A stretch of DNA of 64,000 nt from an uncultured Lachnospiraceae bacterium (lineage in GTDB: Bacteria; Bacillota; Clostridia; Lachnospirales; Lachnospiraceae). The translations under genes were made by a program, and so were the position numbers. This document shows positions 24,959 through 34,456 of this stretch, piece after piece; position 1 is the first letter of the stretch, and every line of letters starts with the position of its first letter. Below the pieces are notes generated by a model. That model worked only from the letters and a program-made list of their open reading frames with translations. It was not told the DNA's origin and made no database searches. The stretch is taken from assembly GCA_902783375.1 (NCBI GenBank), contig CACZQN010000026.1, positions 40,968 to 104,967 of the forward strand, written 5' to 3'.

Positions 24959-25855
24959 ATGAAGACCGGTACATGGACAAGAGAGCAGATCAATCTGAGG
25001 GATCCTTATGTGCTCTTCTGTCAGGGGAAGTATTATCTGTATGGAACCAGGAGTGATACGGCCTGGACGGAGGCAGACGGTTTTGACTGCTATGTGAGTG
25101 AGGATCTGGCATCCTTTGAGGGTCCGATCGAGATCTTCCACAGACCGGATGGCTTCTTCGCGGACAGAAACTACTGGGCTCCGGAGTGTGTTGCGTATGA
25201 TGGGAAATACTATCTGGTCACCACATTCGGTGCACAGGACCGGCCTCTTGGGATCTACGTTCTGCAGGCTGAGCAGCCGGAGGGACCATTTGAACCCTAC
25301 TCCGGGTTGCTGACGCCGCAGAACTGGAACTGTATCGATGGCACTTTATTTGTGGAGAAGGATGTGCCATGGCTCATCTATTCCCGATCACAGCATGGAG
25401 CGAAGAATGGTGATTTCGTCCTGCAGCAGCTCTCATCAGACCTGAAGAATCCTGTTGGGGAACCGGTGACACTCTTCCAGGCGAAAGATGCCCCGTGGGC
25501 GAAACCATTTCCATTCTCAAAAGAAGAATTTGGAATTGACGAGATGTATTTCTCGGATGGGCCGAGTCTTCTCAGGATGGAAGATAGAAAACTGATGATG
25601 ATCTTTTCAAGCTGGAGCAGGAACGGGTATGCCGTCGGGACTGCTGTATCCGATGGAGACGTGCGTGGTCCGTGGAAGCTCCTTGAAGATCCGCTGTTTC
25701 CGGAGAATGGAGGACATGGGATGTTCTTCCGAGACCGGAATGGTGAGATCCTGTTTACATTGCACTATCCGAACGATAAGGGAAAGGAACATCCTGTCTT
25801 TTATCGTGTCGCATATGAGGATGGAAAGTTGCTTCTTGGAGACCAGGTACTGTAA
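24959..25855 (+). CDS. Glycoside hydrolase family 43-like enzyme
   Basis: The 298-residue protein has the five-blade propeller features of GH43: NLRDPYVLF with the general base Asp15, YWAPECV, CIDGTLF with the pKa-modulating Asp, and later FSDGPSLL and GGHGMFF. GH43 enzymes release arabinose or xylose from plant glycans. There is no signal peptide, so it would act on imported oligosaccharides. The start is one base after the previous stop. An acetyl-esterase-like gene and a GPH symporter follow, making a small hemicellulose-oligomer unit. Confidence 0.82.
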   Translation: MKTGTWTREQINLRDPYVLFCQGKYYLYGTRSDTAWTEADGFDCYVSEDLASFEGPIEIFHRPDGFFADRNYWAPECVAYDGKYYLVTTFGAQDRPLGIYVLQAEQPEGPFEPYSGLLTPQNWNCIDGTLFVEKDVPWLIYSRSQHGAKNGDFVLQQLSSDLKNPVGEPVTLFQAKDAPWAKPFPFSKEEFGIDEMYFSDGPSLLRMEDRKLMMIFSSWSRNGYAVGTAVSDGDVRGPWKLLEDPLFPENGGHGMFFRDRNGEILFTLHYPNDKGKEHPVFYRVAYEDGKLLLGDQVL

Positions 25856-25938
25856 AGGGAAACAATTCCGTTGATAAGAAGCCGGGTGCTGTGTGTTCGA
25901 AGGAAATGCCGGGGAAATCCGGGAGGAGGAAAACGATT

Positions 25939-26907
25939 ATGATTCTGAGAAATGAGAAACTGGGGACTTACGCAGAACTGACAGCATATCTGCATGAACC
26001 GGATCATGAGATGGAGAACATCGAGAAGTTCCCGTCGATTCTGGTCCTGCCGGGCGGTGGCTTCCGCTTCTGCTCGAGCCGTGAGGGCGAGCCGGTCGCG
26101 ATGTCCTACTTCGCACAGGGCTTTCAGGCATTTGTCCTGAAATATACGACCGTGACGGATAAGCCGGATGCGGTGATCGGGGATCCGATGGAAGATGTGC
26201 AGAATGCGCTGACATTCATCCGCAGCCATGCGGAGGAACTGCATGTGGCAGCGGGGCAGGTGGCAATGATCGGATTCTCCGGTGGTGCACACCTTGCGGC
26301 AGCGGTGGCAACGCATGGTCCAGAGCGGCCGGATCTGCTGCTGCTCGGTTACCCGGGGATCCTGCACAGCGAACTGCGGGCCCTGGAGTGTCCGGACATC
26401 ATCGAATGTGTGGACGAGAAGACTCCGGCAACCTATATCTTCAGTGATTACGCGGACACGGTGACACCGCCGGCGCATGCGCTGGCGTTTGCGAGCGCCC
26501 TCGATGCGGCAAAGAGAGAGTTTGAGATTCATATCTTCCACGGCGGCGTGCACGGGATGTCGCTGGCGACCAGCTTCACCTGCTCCGGTGACAAATCCCA
26601 GGTGGATCCTGCATTTGCTCAGTGGTTCCCGATGAGCGTGGACTGGCTGAAAGCGAAGTTTGGCGATTTTGTGATCTATGGCGTGAACGATGGCCGTGCC
26701 GGGAAGCTGAATATTGACTGCTTTGTGAAGGATCTGCTGGCGAACGAGAAGGCTGCGGCGATCCTGAAAGAAGTGCTTCCGCAGGCAGAGCAGATCGTGC
26801 AGTCCCCGTTCGGGGCAAGGGTTACCCCGCGGATGATGGCAAACTTTGTCCCGGATGTTGACAAGCAGAAGCTGCAGGAACTGGATCAGGCATTGCTGGC
26901 ACTTTAA
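25939..26907 (+). CDS. Alpha/beta hydrolase, probable (acetyl)esterase
   Basis: The 322-residue protein has SILVLPGGGF (oxyanion region), the nucleophile elbow GFSGGAHLA with Ser114, FSDYADTV with the likely acid, and HGGVHGMS with the likely His. It resembles the BD-FAE/acetyl-xylan esterase-like group often found next to GH43. A C-terminal extension of ~75 residues after the hydrolase fold is unusual. GGGAGGAGGA precedes ATG 25939. It probably removes acetyl groups from the sugar taken up by the adjacent symporter. Confidence 0.8.
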   Translation: MILRNEKLGTYAELTAYLHEPDHEMENIEKFPSILVLPGGGFRFCSSREGEPVAMSYFAQGFQAFVLKYTTVTDKPDAVIGDPMEDVQNALTFIRSHAEELHVAAGQVAMIGFSGGAHLAAAVATHGPERPDLLLLGYPGILHSELRALECPDIIECVDEKTPATYIFSDYADTVTPPAHALAFASALDAAKREFEIHIFHGGVHGMSLATSFTCSGDKSQVDPAFAQWFPMSVDWLKAKFGDFVIYGVNDGRAGKLNIDCFVKDLLANEKAAAILKEVLPQAEQIVQSPFGARVTPRMMANFVPDVDKQKLQELDQALLAL

Positions 26908-26976
26908 AATGGATGATCAATGATGGCAATGGAGCAGTACAGAGTATTAAGCTGTTCTCAGAAAAGGGGGATTTGT

Positions 26977-28329
26977 ATGGCAAAGGAAGAATCAAAGGGG
27001 TTCACAAAAAGCACGGCCATCAGCTACGCGCTTTCACAGGGCGGCGGCTTCATGCTTATTCAGGCAACGGTGGCCAGTTTCATCTCTGTCTACATGACAG
27101 ATACAGTTCTGATTCCGGCGGCAGCCGGGTCCGTGATCATGCTGATTGCAACGCTCTGGGATGCAATCAATGATCCGCTGATGGGTGGTGTCTGTGACCG
27201 GACACATACGAAGTACGGTGCATACCGGCCGTATCTCCTCTGGGTTCCGGCGGTACTGACGGTGATATCGTTCCTGCTGTTCCTGAATCCGCAGTTCTCA
27301 TCGACCGGTGCGAAGGTTGCGTGGTTCTCGATCTTCTATATCCTTTACGGAATGAGCGTAACAGCCCTGACGATGCCACAGATGGCACTGATTCCGGCTG
27401 TGACAAAGAACGATGCGGAAAGAGGACAGGCGATCCAGCTTGGCATCATCTCCATTGCAGTGGCATTTACAATCGCATCAACGTTCACATCCGGCTGGGT
27501 AGCAAAGATCGGTTCCTATGCGCCGCTCATGATCATCTATGGTGTTCTCGCAATCGCTGCGAACCTGTGGCTGTTCAAGAGCACCAAGGAGCGCTATAAG
27601 GCGCCGGCCCAGCAGTCCCTCGTCAAGGATCTCGGTGTCTTTATCAAGCACAAGCAGCTCATCATCATGCTGATTGTCTGGATGATGGCATCTGTCGGAT
27701 ATGGCGCGATGTTCTCGACCTCCGTCTACTATATGATGTACTACATCATGCGTCCGGATCTGATCGGTCTGTACATGGGTATTCTTTCGATCGGTGCGCT
27801 GGTCTCCATGATGGTGGTCATGCCGATCGTCCTGAAGAAGTTCAAGACCGTCACACAGGCATTCATCTTCACCCAGGCTGTGACCTTTGCCTGCTATGCG
27901 ATCCTTTTCTTTGTCGGCAGCAAGAACATGATCCTGCTCTATGTCCTTTCCTTTATTGCTACCGCATTTGGTGCGATGGAGCAGGGCCTGATCAATTTCT
28001 ATGTCAATGATACGATCGATTACCTGCAGCTGAAGGAAGGAAAGACCCTGAACGGGATGGTTTCCGCAATCAAGGGTTTCGCCTACAAGTGTGGATCGAC
28101 CCTGGTCAGCTCCGGTACCCTCGCAATCCTTGCATGGACCGGATATATTGCAAATGCGATCGGCGGACAGCCGGATTCCGCCATGTTTGCAATCAACAGT
28201 CTTCGTTTTGCGATTCCGGCCGCGACCTGTATCATCATCATTGTCTGCCTGCTGTTCAACCCGATTGAACCACACCGTGCAGAGATCAACAAGATGAAGG
28301 AAAATATGAAGGCTTACGACGAGCAGTAA
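26977..28329 (+). CDS. GPH-family sugar:cation symporter
   Basis: The 450-residue protein has 12 hydrophobic segments and the GPH (MelB/XynB) signature: LIATLWDAINDPLMGGVCDRT in the first third (core WDAINDPLMG) and FVGSKNMILLYV and EQGLINFYVNDTIDY later. These proteins import oligosaccharides or glycosides with H+ or Na+. GAAAAGGGGG precedes ATG 26977. Its position after GH43 and esterase genes suggests substituted xylo- or arabino-oligosaccharides. A terminator closes the operon. Confidence 0.85.
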   Translation: MAKEESKGFTKSTAISYALSQGGGFMLIQATVASFISVYMTDTVLIPAAAGSVIMLIATLWDAINDPLMGGVCDRTHTKYGAYRPYLLWVPAVLTVISFLLFLNPQFSSTGAKVAWFSIFYILYGMSVTALTMPQMALIPAVTKNDAERGQAIQLGIISIAVAFTIASTFTSGWVAKIGSYAPLMIIYGVLAIAANLWLFKSTKERYKAPAQQSLVKDLGVFIKHKQLIIMLIVWMMASVGYGAMFSTSVYYMMYYIMRPDLIGLYMGILSIGALVSMMVVMPIVLKKFKTVTQAFIFTQAVTFACYAILFFVGSKNMILLYVLSFIATAFGAMEQGLINFYVNDTIDYLQLKEGKTLNGMVSAIKGFAYKCGSTLVSSGTLAILAWTGYIANAIGGQPDSAMFAINSLRFAIPAATCIIIIVCLLFNPIEPHRAEINKMKENMKAYDEQ

Positions 28330-28346
28330 TGGTAATCAGAACGAAA

Positions 28347-28375
28347 AACCGCACAGGCGACTGTGCGGTTTTTTG
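28347..28375 (+). terminator. Terminator of the GH43 operon
   Basis: A 10-bp perfect stem (AACCGCACAG with CTGTGCGGTT) and GCGA loop are followed by TTTT. Confidence 0.92.
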
Positions 28376-28408
28376 ATGTCCTGCAGGTACTTAACGCCTT
28401 AACTATAT

Positions 28409-28439
28409 TTGACAAATTCGTTTTTCGGGAGTATATAAT
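28409..28439 (+). promoter_or_regulatory. Promoter of the lipoprotein gene
   Basis: A consensus TTGACA (28409-28414) is followed by TATATA after 17 bases or TATAAT after 19 bases. Confidence 0.75.
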
Positions 28440-28504
28440 GGAAGTGTCAATGACGGAAATGCCATTGGCTTATATCTGTAGACCGTTTTGAAAAGGAGTC
28501 ACAA

Positions 28505-29944
28505 ATGAAAAAGAGATGGTTGAGTATCGCACTCGCTGCAGTTATGGTGTTTTCGCTTGCAGCCTGTGGGAAGACAGAGCAGTCGGCCGGCACCAGTACC
28601 CCGGCAGCTTCTGAGAGCACTGCACAGGAGACCGCATCGTCTGCTGTGAAAGAAACACCGGCAGCTTCGACAGCATCTGCTGAGGAGCCTGCAGCAACCG
28701 CATCGGAGACAAGCTCCGAGGAACCGGCAGAAGAGACCACTTCAGAGGTTTCTGCGGAAGAGCCGGCAGACACGACATCGGAGGAAGTTGCAGAAGGCGG
28801 CGAAGAAGACGGTCAGAATCCGATCATGAACTTCGTCGGGCCTTATGGTGCATATCGCGCATCTGCTTTTGTTGAGGCAGAAGGCATGGAAGGCGCCCGG
28901 GTAACCGTGGAGTGGGCTTCCAGCGCAGCAGAGAGAAGCACCTGGGAGATGACCGGTGTTCTGGATCCGGAAACACTGACGATGGAGTATGACAACTGCA
29001 GAAAAGTGGATCAGGTCTTTAACGAGGACGGGGAAGTCGGGTCTGAGACCGTTGTCTATGAGAACGGAAAAGGCCGGATCATCTTTGCAGCAGATGGAAC
29101 ATTCACCTGGGAAGATGACGAAGAGAATATTGCAGAAGGAACCGTATTCAGCTTCAACAGCGGCATCACGGAGGATCCGGAGGTTGCTGCGGCTGTGAAG
29201 GCTTCTGATTTCATCGGGATCTGGGAATGTGACCGCTGCAGTATCGAGATCTGTGAGGATCCGGAGGACGGATATCGTGTTCTCGTCGGCTGGGGAAGCA
29301 GCGCATTCGAGCGCACAGTCTGGGAGTACCAGTGCTTCTATGATGATATCGGCCTGTATTCCTTTGAGAATGGAACAAAGCAGAACCTGATTTCGAATGA
29401 AGATGGAGAGATGGAGATTGAGGCGCTCTTCAATGACGGTGCTGCCCGTTTCGATATCGATGCGAATGGCCTTCTGACCTGGAGCGAGTACAAAGAGGAT
29501 TCCGGTGAGGGAATGCTTTTTGAACATGTGGAACCGATGACTCCGACAAAGGAAGACTTTGCGGATGACTATTTCAAGGCAGTCGGTGCGTTTGAGGCCG
29601 GCACCGCAGGTGCTTCCCTGAAGCAGGCAGAGGCCTGTGATGCAGTGATGCGTTTTGCTGCAGGCAATGCACTCTGGGCTGTGAATGTTCCGAACATGAG
29701 AGACAACATGCTCGCTGCATGGGAGAGTCTGTCGGATGAAGAGCGTCAGAGCTTTGATGCGAACTTCATGGATATCGTGACCATGATGGATGCAGCAATC
29801 GCAGACTGGGACGGCAATAAGGGCACATTCGAGGATGCAGGCGTTGCCGGCAACATGGAGATCTTCATCGAAGATCCGGAAGCCATCGCTTCCTGGAACA
29901 GACTGAAGAGCCACACCCTCACCATGGGCAACTCCGAGGAGTAA
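28505..29944 (+). CDS. Lipoprotein of unknown function with duplicated beta-rich domain
   Basis: The 479-residue protein has a lipoprotein signal ending LAAC (Cys21) and a Ser/Thr/Glu/Ala-rich linker to about residue 105. Two similar domains follow: EWASSAAERSTWEMTG...FTWEDDEENIAEGTVF and GWGSSAFERTVWEYQC...LTWSEYKEDSGEGMLF. They are tandem copies of one unit, and the last ~130 residues are helical. No catalytic motif is visible; ligand binding at the outer membrane face is plausible. It has its own promoter and an AAAAGGAG site. Confidence 0.75.
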   Translation: MKKRWLSIALAAVMVFSLAACGKTEQSAGTSTPAASESTAQETASSAVKETPAASTASAEEPAATASETSSEEPAEETTSEVSAEEPADTTSEEVAEGGEEDGQNPIMNFVGPYGAYRASAFVEAEGMEGARVTVEWASSAAERSTWEMTGVLDPETLTMEYDNCRKVDQVFNEDGEVGSETVVYENGKGRIIFAADGTFTWEDDEENIAEGTVFSFNSGITEDPEVAAAVKASDFIGIWECDRCSIEICEDPEDGYRVLVGWGSSAFERTVWEYQCFYDDIGLYSFENGTKQNLISNEDGEMEIEALFNDGAARFDIDANGLLTWSEYKEDSGEGMLFEHVEPMTPTKEDFADDYFKAVGAFEAGTAGASLKQAEACDAVMRFAAGNALWAVNVPNMRDNMLAAWESLSDEERQSFDANFMDIVTMMDAAIADWDGNKGTFEDAGVAGNMEIFIEDPEAIASWNRLKSHTLTMGNSEE

Positions 29945-30030
29945 AAATAACAGTACCTGACCTGACTGGCAGGAGCTGCATGGCAGATCCGCTGGTAAGG
30001 CTGACAGTTTATTAAGTGGACACAGGTATT

Positions 30031-30108
30031 ACCCCGCCAACAACTCTACGCAGGCGCATGTAAGCGAACGCTTACCAGCGTCAAGGTAGAGACGTTGGCG
30101 GGGTTTTT
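30031..30108 (+). terminator. Large nested-hairpin terminator
   Basis: Three stems nest in one hairpin: an outer ACCCCGCCAAC/GTTGGCGGGGT, a middle CTCTAC/GTAGAG and an inner GTAAGC-GAAC-GCTTAC, with two 10-base internal loops facing each other. TTTTTGTTT follows. It ends the lipoprotein transcript, but it is far larger than needed. Confidence 0.8.
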
Positions 30109-30227
30109 GTTTCTGCTTCTGAAAAAATCGTTCTTCTTTCTCCTTTCTACTTGCAACAGGAGCGATAACGTGGCACACTATAGAGTGAATAAGTCTGTAG
30201 GATTCGAACAGGATTGGAGGTTTTATC

Positions 30228-31733
30228 TTGGCTAAATCGAATGTAAATGCGCGCAACGATCTGACCGAAGGACCGATTTTCGGGAAACTGATCGGGTTTG
30301 CGATTCCGGTGATTCTCGGGAATCTCTGTTTTCAGCTCTATAATGTTGTAGACTCCATCGTTGTGGGAAACTATGTCGGAACGGATGCGCTGGCAGCCGT
30401 GGGTGCAGTTTTCCCGATCATGATGCTGTTCAATGCCCTCTTCATGGGTGTCTCCATGGGTGCGCAGATCGTGATCAGCCAGACCTTCGGCGCGAAAGAT
30501 GAGGAGGGGCTGCGGACAGTCACCAACACGTCCATTGCACTGGCGGTCATCATCGGTGCAGCGATCACGCTGATCGGGACGCCGCTTGCGAGACCGCTCC
30601 TGAAACTGATCGGAACTCCGGCGAATATTCTGTCGAACTCAACGACCTACCTGATGATCATCTTTGCCGGAACACTTGGGAATGTCTTCTACAATCTGGG
30701 TTCCGGTGCGCTCCGCGGCATGGGGGATTCCCGCTGGCCGCTGGTTGCGATGCTTGTCAGTTCAGTGACCAATATCGTTCTCGACCTGGTATTTGTGATT
30801 GCCTTTGATATGGGAGTCGCCGGCGTTGCCTGGGCAACGACGATCGCACATTTTCTCAGCGGCATGATTCCGCTCTGGAGAATTCAGAGCGGGGATTACC
30901 CGGTCAGACTGTATCTGAAGGACATCCTGCATCCGGATGGAGAAGCTTCAGCGAGAATCTTCAAGCTGGGCCTTCCAAGCTCGATCCAGAATGCGGCAAT
31001 GTCTCTCGGCAGTGTCGTGATCCAGAGCTTTTCAAATTCATTTGGTTCAAACTTTATTGCTGCGAACACGATCATCATGAAGGCGGATGGATTTGCCATC
31101 ATGCCGATGATGGGTCTCGGTATGGCATCCACTTCCTTTGTCGGCCAGAATATCGGAGCAGGGAAGATCGATCGTGCCAGAAAGGGTGTTCACGCGGGAC
31201 AGATCTCCGCGATCGTGGTCGCGGCTGTTGTCGGTGTGGCCCTGTTCTTCCTGGGTGAGTACATCATGAAGGCATTCGGTGCGGATGGACAGGTCCTGAT
31301 GATGGGCATCTCCGGAATTCGCTTCCTTGCCTTCTGTTACGCATTTGTTGGTCTTGACCAGGTGACCGGTGGTGCGATGAGGGGTGCAGGCGCAGCGATC
31401 GCACCGGCCATTACTTCCATCACTGCAAACCTCTGCCGTATCCCGCTTGCTTATTTTATGGGAGCAAGACCGCTGAGAATGGAAGTAAAAGAACTGATGG
31501 CTGCACAGTCGGCTGAACTGCTCCAGAAAGCACAGGAACTGTTTGCGACGGGAGCTTATGAGACCATGGAACAGGCAGAACAGTCTGCGGCAGCAATCCT
31601 GGCAGCGCCGAACCATTTCATGAACATGTTCTATGCGATGGGAATCTCTATGTTTGTCGGTGCTGCACTGATCTATCTGTATTTCAAGTTCGGGAAGTGG
31701 CATGAACATAGTACAGTAAAGAAGGACGAATGA
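30228..31733 (+). CDS. MATE-family efflux transporter (second)
   Basis: The 501-residue protein starts at TTG 30228, seven bases after GGATTGGAGG; no ATG fits. It has 12 helices and MATE motifs (LYNVVDSIVVGNYVG, GALRGMGDSRWP, GAMRGAGAAIAP). A charged insertion of ~50 residues (MEVKELMAAQSAELLQKAQE...) lies before the last helix, which is longer than usual and may be a cytoplasmic regulatory loop. Its stop overlaps the start of the next lipoprotein gene (ATGA). Confidence 0.88.
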   Translation: MAKSNVNARNDLTEGPIFGKLIGFAIPVILGNLCFQLYNVVDSIVVGNYVGTDALAAVGAVFPIMMLFNALFMGVSMGAQIVISQTFGAKDEEGLRTVTNTSIALAVIIGAAITLIGTPLARPLLKLIGTPANILSNSTTYLMIIFAGTLGNVFYNLGSGALRGMGDSRWPLVAMLVSSVTNIVLDLVFVIAFDMGVAGVAWATTIAHFLSGMIPLWRIQSGDYPVRLYLKDILHPDGEASARIFKLGLPSSIQNAAMSLGSVVIQSFSNSFGSNFIAANTIIMKADGFAIMPMMGLGMASTSFVGQNIGAGKIDRARKGVHAGQISAIVVAAVVGVALFFLGEYIMKAFGADGQVLMMGISGIRFLAFCYAFVGLDQVTGGAMRGAGAAIAPAITSITANLCRIPLAYFMGARPLRMEVKELMAAQSAELLQKAQELFATGAYETMEQAEQSAAAILAAPNHFMNMFYAMGISMFVGAALIYLYFKFGKWHEHSTVKKDE

Positions 31734-33445
31734 AGAGCATTTTGAAGCCCGCATTCTGGTTGATCCTATGGATCTTTGTTCTCGCTGCCTGTGGGAGAAA
31801 ACCGGACGGGATCGTATTCAGCGGATATGCATATTCTCCTGAGAAGGATCCGGACGTCATTCTTACAAGTGATGATCTGAGAGCAGAGATGCAGGAGACA
31901 TATCAGAGAATGCTCGCTTACTTTGACGCAAGTGAGGAGGATCTTTCGGGTCTTCCTGAGGAATACGCCGGGTACTATATGAACATCAACAAGCCGGCAA
32001 CAGAAAAAGCCAGGCTGACCATCATGCTGACGAAACATACGCAGGAAGTGGAAGAAGTATTCAGGAAGGCCTGCGGGGAGGACGCAGTGGATTTCGCCTC
32101 AGCGACTTACTCTTTCCGGGAATTACAGGATGCCCTGAAGGCAGTACGGGAGACGAAGAGCGCAGACGGCCGCAGCATCGCCATCTCTGCATGGATCAAT
32201 ATGCGCTTCAATCAGGTGACGGCGATTGTACGGGAGAGTGATTTTGAAGTGCTCCCAGACCTGCGACGGAAGCATCCCTGTATTGTGCCGGATTATGCTT
32301 TTGGAACGTTGAAGAAGACAGAAGACAGGCAGTATGAAACGATGAAAGGAATCCATATCGGACTGGATGATCCTGTGATTTCGACGGATACTGAGAACAT
32401 CTCCATTCCTGTTGTGAATCAGACAGATGAGCAGATGACAATCAGGATTCCCTTTATACTGGAAATGAAAGTAGGGGAAGAATGGTATGAGATTCCGAAG
32501 AACCGGGATCTGCAGTATATGACCATAGAGGGAACGATAAAAGCACATGATGAAAGCAACTGTTTTTTGCAGAGTCATGCATGGAATTTTGCGTTTGTCG
32601 AAGGGGATTACCGGATCATCCAGCCTTATGCCCTCGGATGGAATGAAACGATGCAGTATGCTGCAGTCTGGGAGTTCCGTATGGAAGAGGATCCTCCGGA
32701 GGTGATGCCTGCAATTGAGAAACAGAAAACCACAAAGCATCGTGCAGAGAAAGACGGTGCCGTCGTCATCGGCGGAAACATGGAAAGGAATTACGACCGG
32801 ATCAGACGGTTTCTGCATAACATCCGGCATTATCGGACAGATTCGCTTAGAATTGTCGCACCGGTATCGGGGCAGGTTGTGGACATCTGCTATCCGGCGG
32901 GACCCGGGATTCTGCTTCGGAACAGTGGACTGCGTGTGACAGTGTATGAAAATGACACAAAATCCGTTTACTGGTACGCATATCTTGATATAGTGGATGA
33001 TACACTGGTCCTGACAGACTGGAGTGATACAGAAGAAGCAATGAAACGTGGCCTGATTTCCGAGAAAGATGTGACATGGGTCATTTCGCTGAGTCCTGAA
33101 CTGGCCCGGGATCTTCAGGAAGAGATGCAGCAGGCTCTTCCGGTTTTTCTGCCATCGAGACAGGTTGAAAACCTGTCTCAGAGAGTGATCCTGAAACGAG
33201 GAATCTGTACCGCAGAGTTATCCTTCAGGGATCCGGCATTGACAGATGAAACGGAAGACCGGGAAACAGCTTTCTGTGAAATCGGTATCCGTGACGGGTC
33301 CTCTTATGAGAGCATATTTAATGCTGAGACAGAAGCAGGGATTCCGAAAAAACTGAAACAGATTGATGAACGGACGATCGAGATACAATTCGGAGAATCA
33401 GCCGCAAAGGAAATCTATGAGGCAAAAGATTATATCAGAAGATAA
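31730..33445 (+). CDS. Lipoprotein of unknown function with Ig-like segment
   Basis: The 571-residue protein has a lipoprotein signal ending FVLAACG (Cys21). A middle section (GLDDPVISTDTENISIPVVNQ...VGEEWYEIPK...HAWNFAFVEGDYRII, ~205-300) resembles the bacterial Ig-like unit found in many Clostridial lipoproteins. The rest is not recognisable. It overlaps the MATE gene by four bases, so the two are coupled, perhaps giving an exporter and its surface partner. Confidence 0.7.
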   Translation: MKSILKPAFWLILWIFVLAACGRKPDGIVFSGYAYSPEKDPDVILTSDDLRAEMQETYQRMLAYFDASEEDLSGLPEEYAGYYMNINKPATEKARLTIMLTKHTQEVEEVFRKACGEDAVDFASATYSFRELQDALKAVRETKSADGRSIAISAWINMRFNQVTAIVRESDFEVLPDLRRKHPCIVPDYAFGTLKKTEDRQYETMKGIHIGLDDPVISTDTENISIPVVNQTDEQMTIRIPFILEMKVGEEWYEIPKNRDLQYMTIEGTIKAHDESNCFLQSHAWNFAFVEGDYRIIQPYALGWNETMQYAAVWEFRMEEDPPEVMPAIEKQKTTKHRAEKDGAVVIGGNMERNYDRIRRFLHNIRHYRTDSLRIVAPVSGQVVDICYPAGPGILLRNSGLRVTVYENDTKSVYWYAYLDIVDDTLVLTDWSDTEEAMKRGLISEKDVTWVISLSPELARDLQEEMQQALPVFLPSRQVENLSQRVILKRGICTAELSFRDPALTDETEDRETAFCEIGIRDGSSYESIFNAETEAGIPKKLKQIDERTIEIQFGESAAKEIYEAKDYIRR

Positions 33446-33472
33446 ATCACACTACAAAGGGAGGAAACTGAC

Positions 33473-34300
33473 ATGACAATTCAGGAAGTAATTGACAGAA
33501 TCATTGCGTATCATCCGGATCTCGGGGAGCAGCTTGCGACCACTTGTGATGTCCTGAAGTGGGGAGATCCGACGCAGGAGTGCACGGGTGTGGCAACAGC
33601 CATCTATGCATCCCCGAAGGTCATCGAGAAGGCGCATGCAGCCGGCTGCAATCTGCTTCTGGTGCATGAGCCGGCATTCTACAGCCACATGGACGATCAT
33701 GACTGGCTGGTCGGGAATACCGTGGCAGATGCAAAGAAGAAACTCCTGGACGAGTATAGAATGGTGATCTTCCGTGATCATGACCGCATCCATGCGCATA
33801 AGCCGGACGGCATCTTCTTTGGTATGACGACAGAGATGGGCTGGCAGGCCTATGCGGACTTTGACTGGATGGAGGATCATGAATTCGGTGGAATCAGCTG
33901 GACGTATACGATGCCGCCGACACCGGTGAAGGAGATTGCGAACCAGTTTATCGAGAAACTGCATCTGAACAATGTCCGGATTATCGGCAACCCGGATACC
34001 ATCGTCCGCCGCGTGGCGCTCGGTGCCCATCTGTTCCCGGGGAACAGCGCATTCATCAAGTCGTTTGATGAGGGTGGTTATGATCTGCTCCTGCCGGGTG
34101 AGTACTGTGACTGGGAGATCGCGGAGTACTTCAAGGATGCAGGTGACATGGGCATGAACAAGGCGATGATGCAGCTCGGTCACTTCAACTGGGAGGAACT
34201 AGGGATGAAGTACGCTGTCTCGTGGATGAGCAATCTTGTGGAATACAAGATTCCGGTTGTCTATTGCTGCAATGAGGACATGTATTCTTACGCAAAGTAA
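33473..34300 (+). CDS. NIF3-like protein, paralog of the one at 5839
   Basis: The 275-residue protein shares the order of its paralog: DPTQECTGVATAIYASPKVI, LLLVHEPAFYSHMDDHD, IFRDHDRIHAHKPDGIFFG, GEYCDWEIAEYFKDAG and LGHFNWEELGMKYA. The metal-binding His residues are kept. The two are much closer to each other than to housekeeping NIF3/YqfO, which carries an inserted PII-like domain. Two such copies in one window suggest a subfamily duty in carbohydrate or ester metabolism. It starts 27 bases after the lipoprotein gene. Confidence 0.8.
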   Translation: MTIQEVIDRIIAYHPDLGEQLATTCDVLKWGDPTQECTGVATAIYASPKVIEKAHAAGCNLLLVHEPAFYSHMDDHDWLVGNTVADAKKKLLDEYRMVIFRDHDRIHAHKPDGIFFGMTTEMGWQAYADFDWMEDHEFGGISWTYTMPPTPVKEIANQFIEKLHLNNVRIIGNPDTIVRRVALGAHLFPGNSAFIKSFDEGGYDLLLPGEYCDWEIAEYFKDAGDMGMNKAMMQLGHFNWEELGMKYAVSWMSNLVEYKIPVVYCCNEDMYSYAK

Positions 34301-34421
34301 GCAGGTCTGTCTATCCGTGAATGTTGACAGATAAGGGAAATCTCCGTATCGTATGAATTGATGAATATTTCTGATGCGATTCAGGGTGTTTTTGAATATA
34401 ATTGAACCGCACAGTGCTGCA

Positions 34422-34456
34422 GAACAGGGACTGAGAAGTCAGCCCTGTTCTTTTTT
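34422..34456 (+). terminator. Terminator after the second NIF3-like gene
   Basis: GAACAGGG pairs with CCCTGTTC, with an inner CTGA/TCAG around GAAG, and six T follow. The minus-strand iscR stop codon lies inside the hairpin. Confidence 0.85.

Noticed and set aside
30031..30104. Integron attC site
   Set aside because: The outer arms resemble attC in shape, but the RYYYAAC and GTTRRRY core sites do not match, there is no integrase, and a T run follows.
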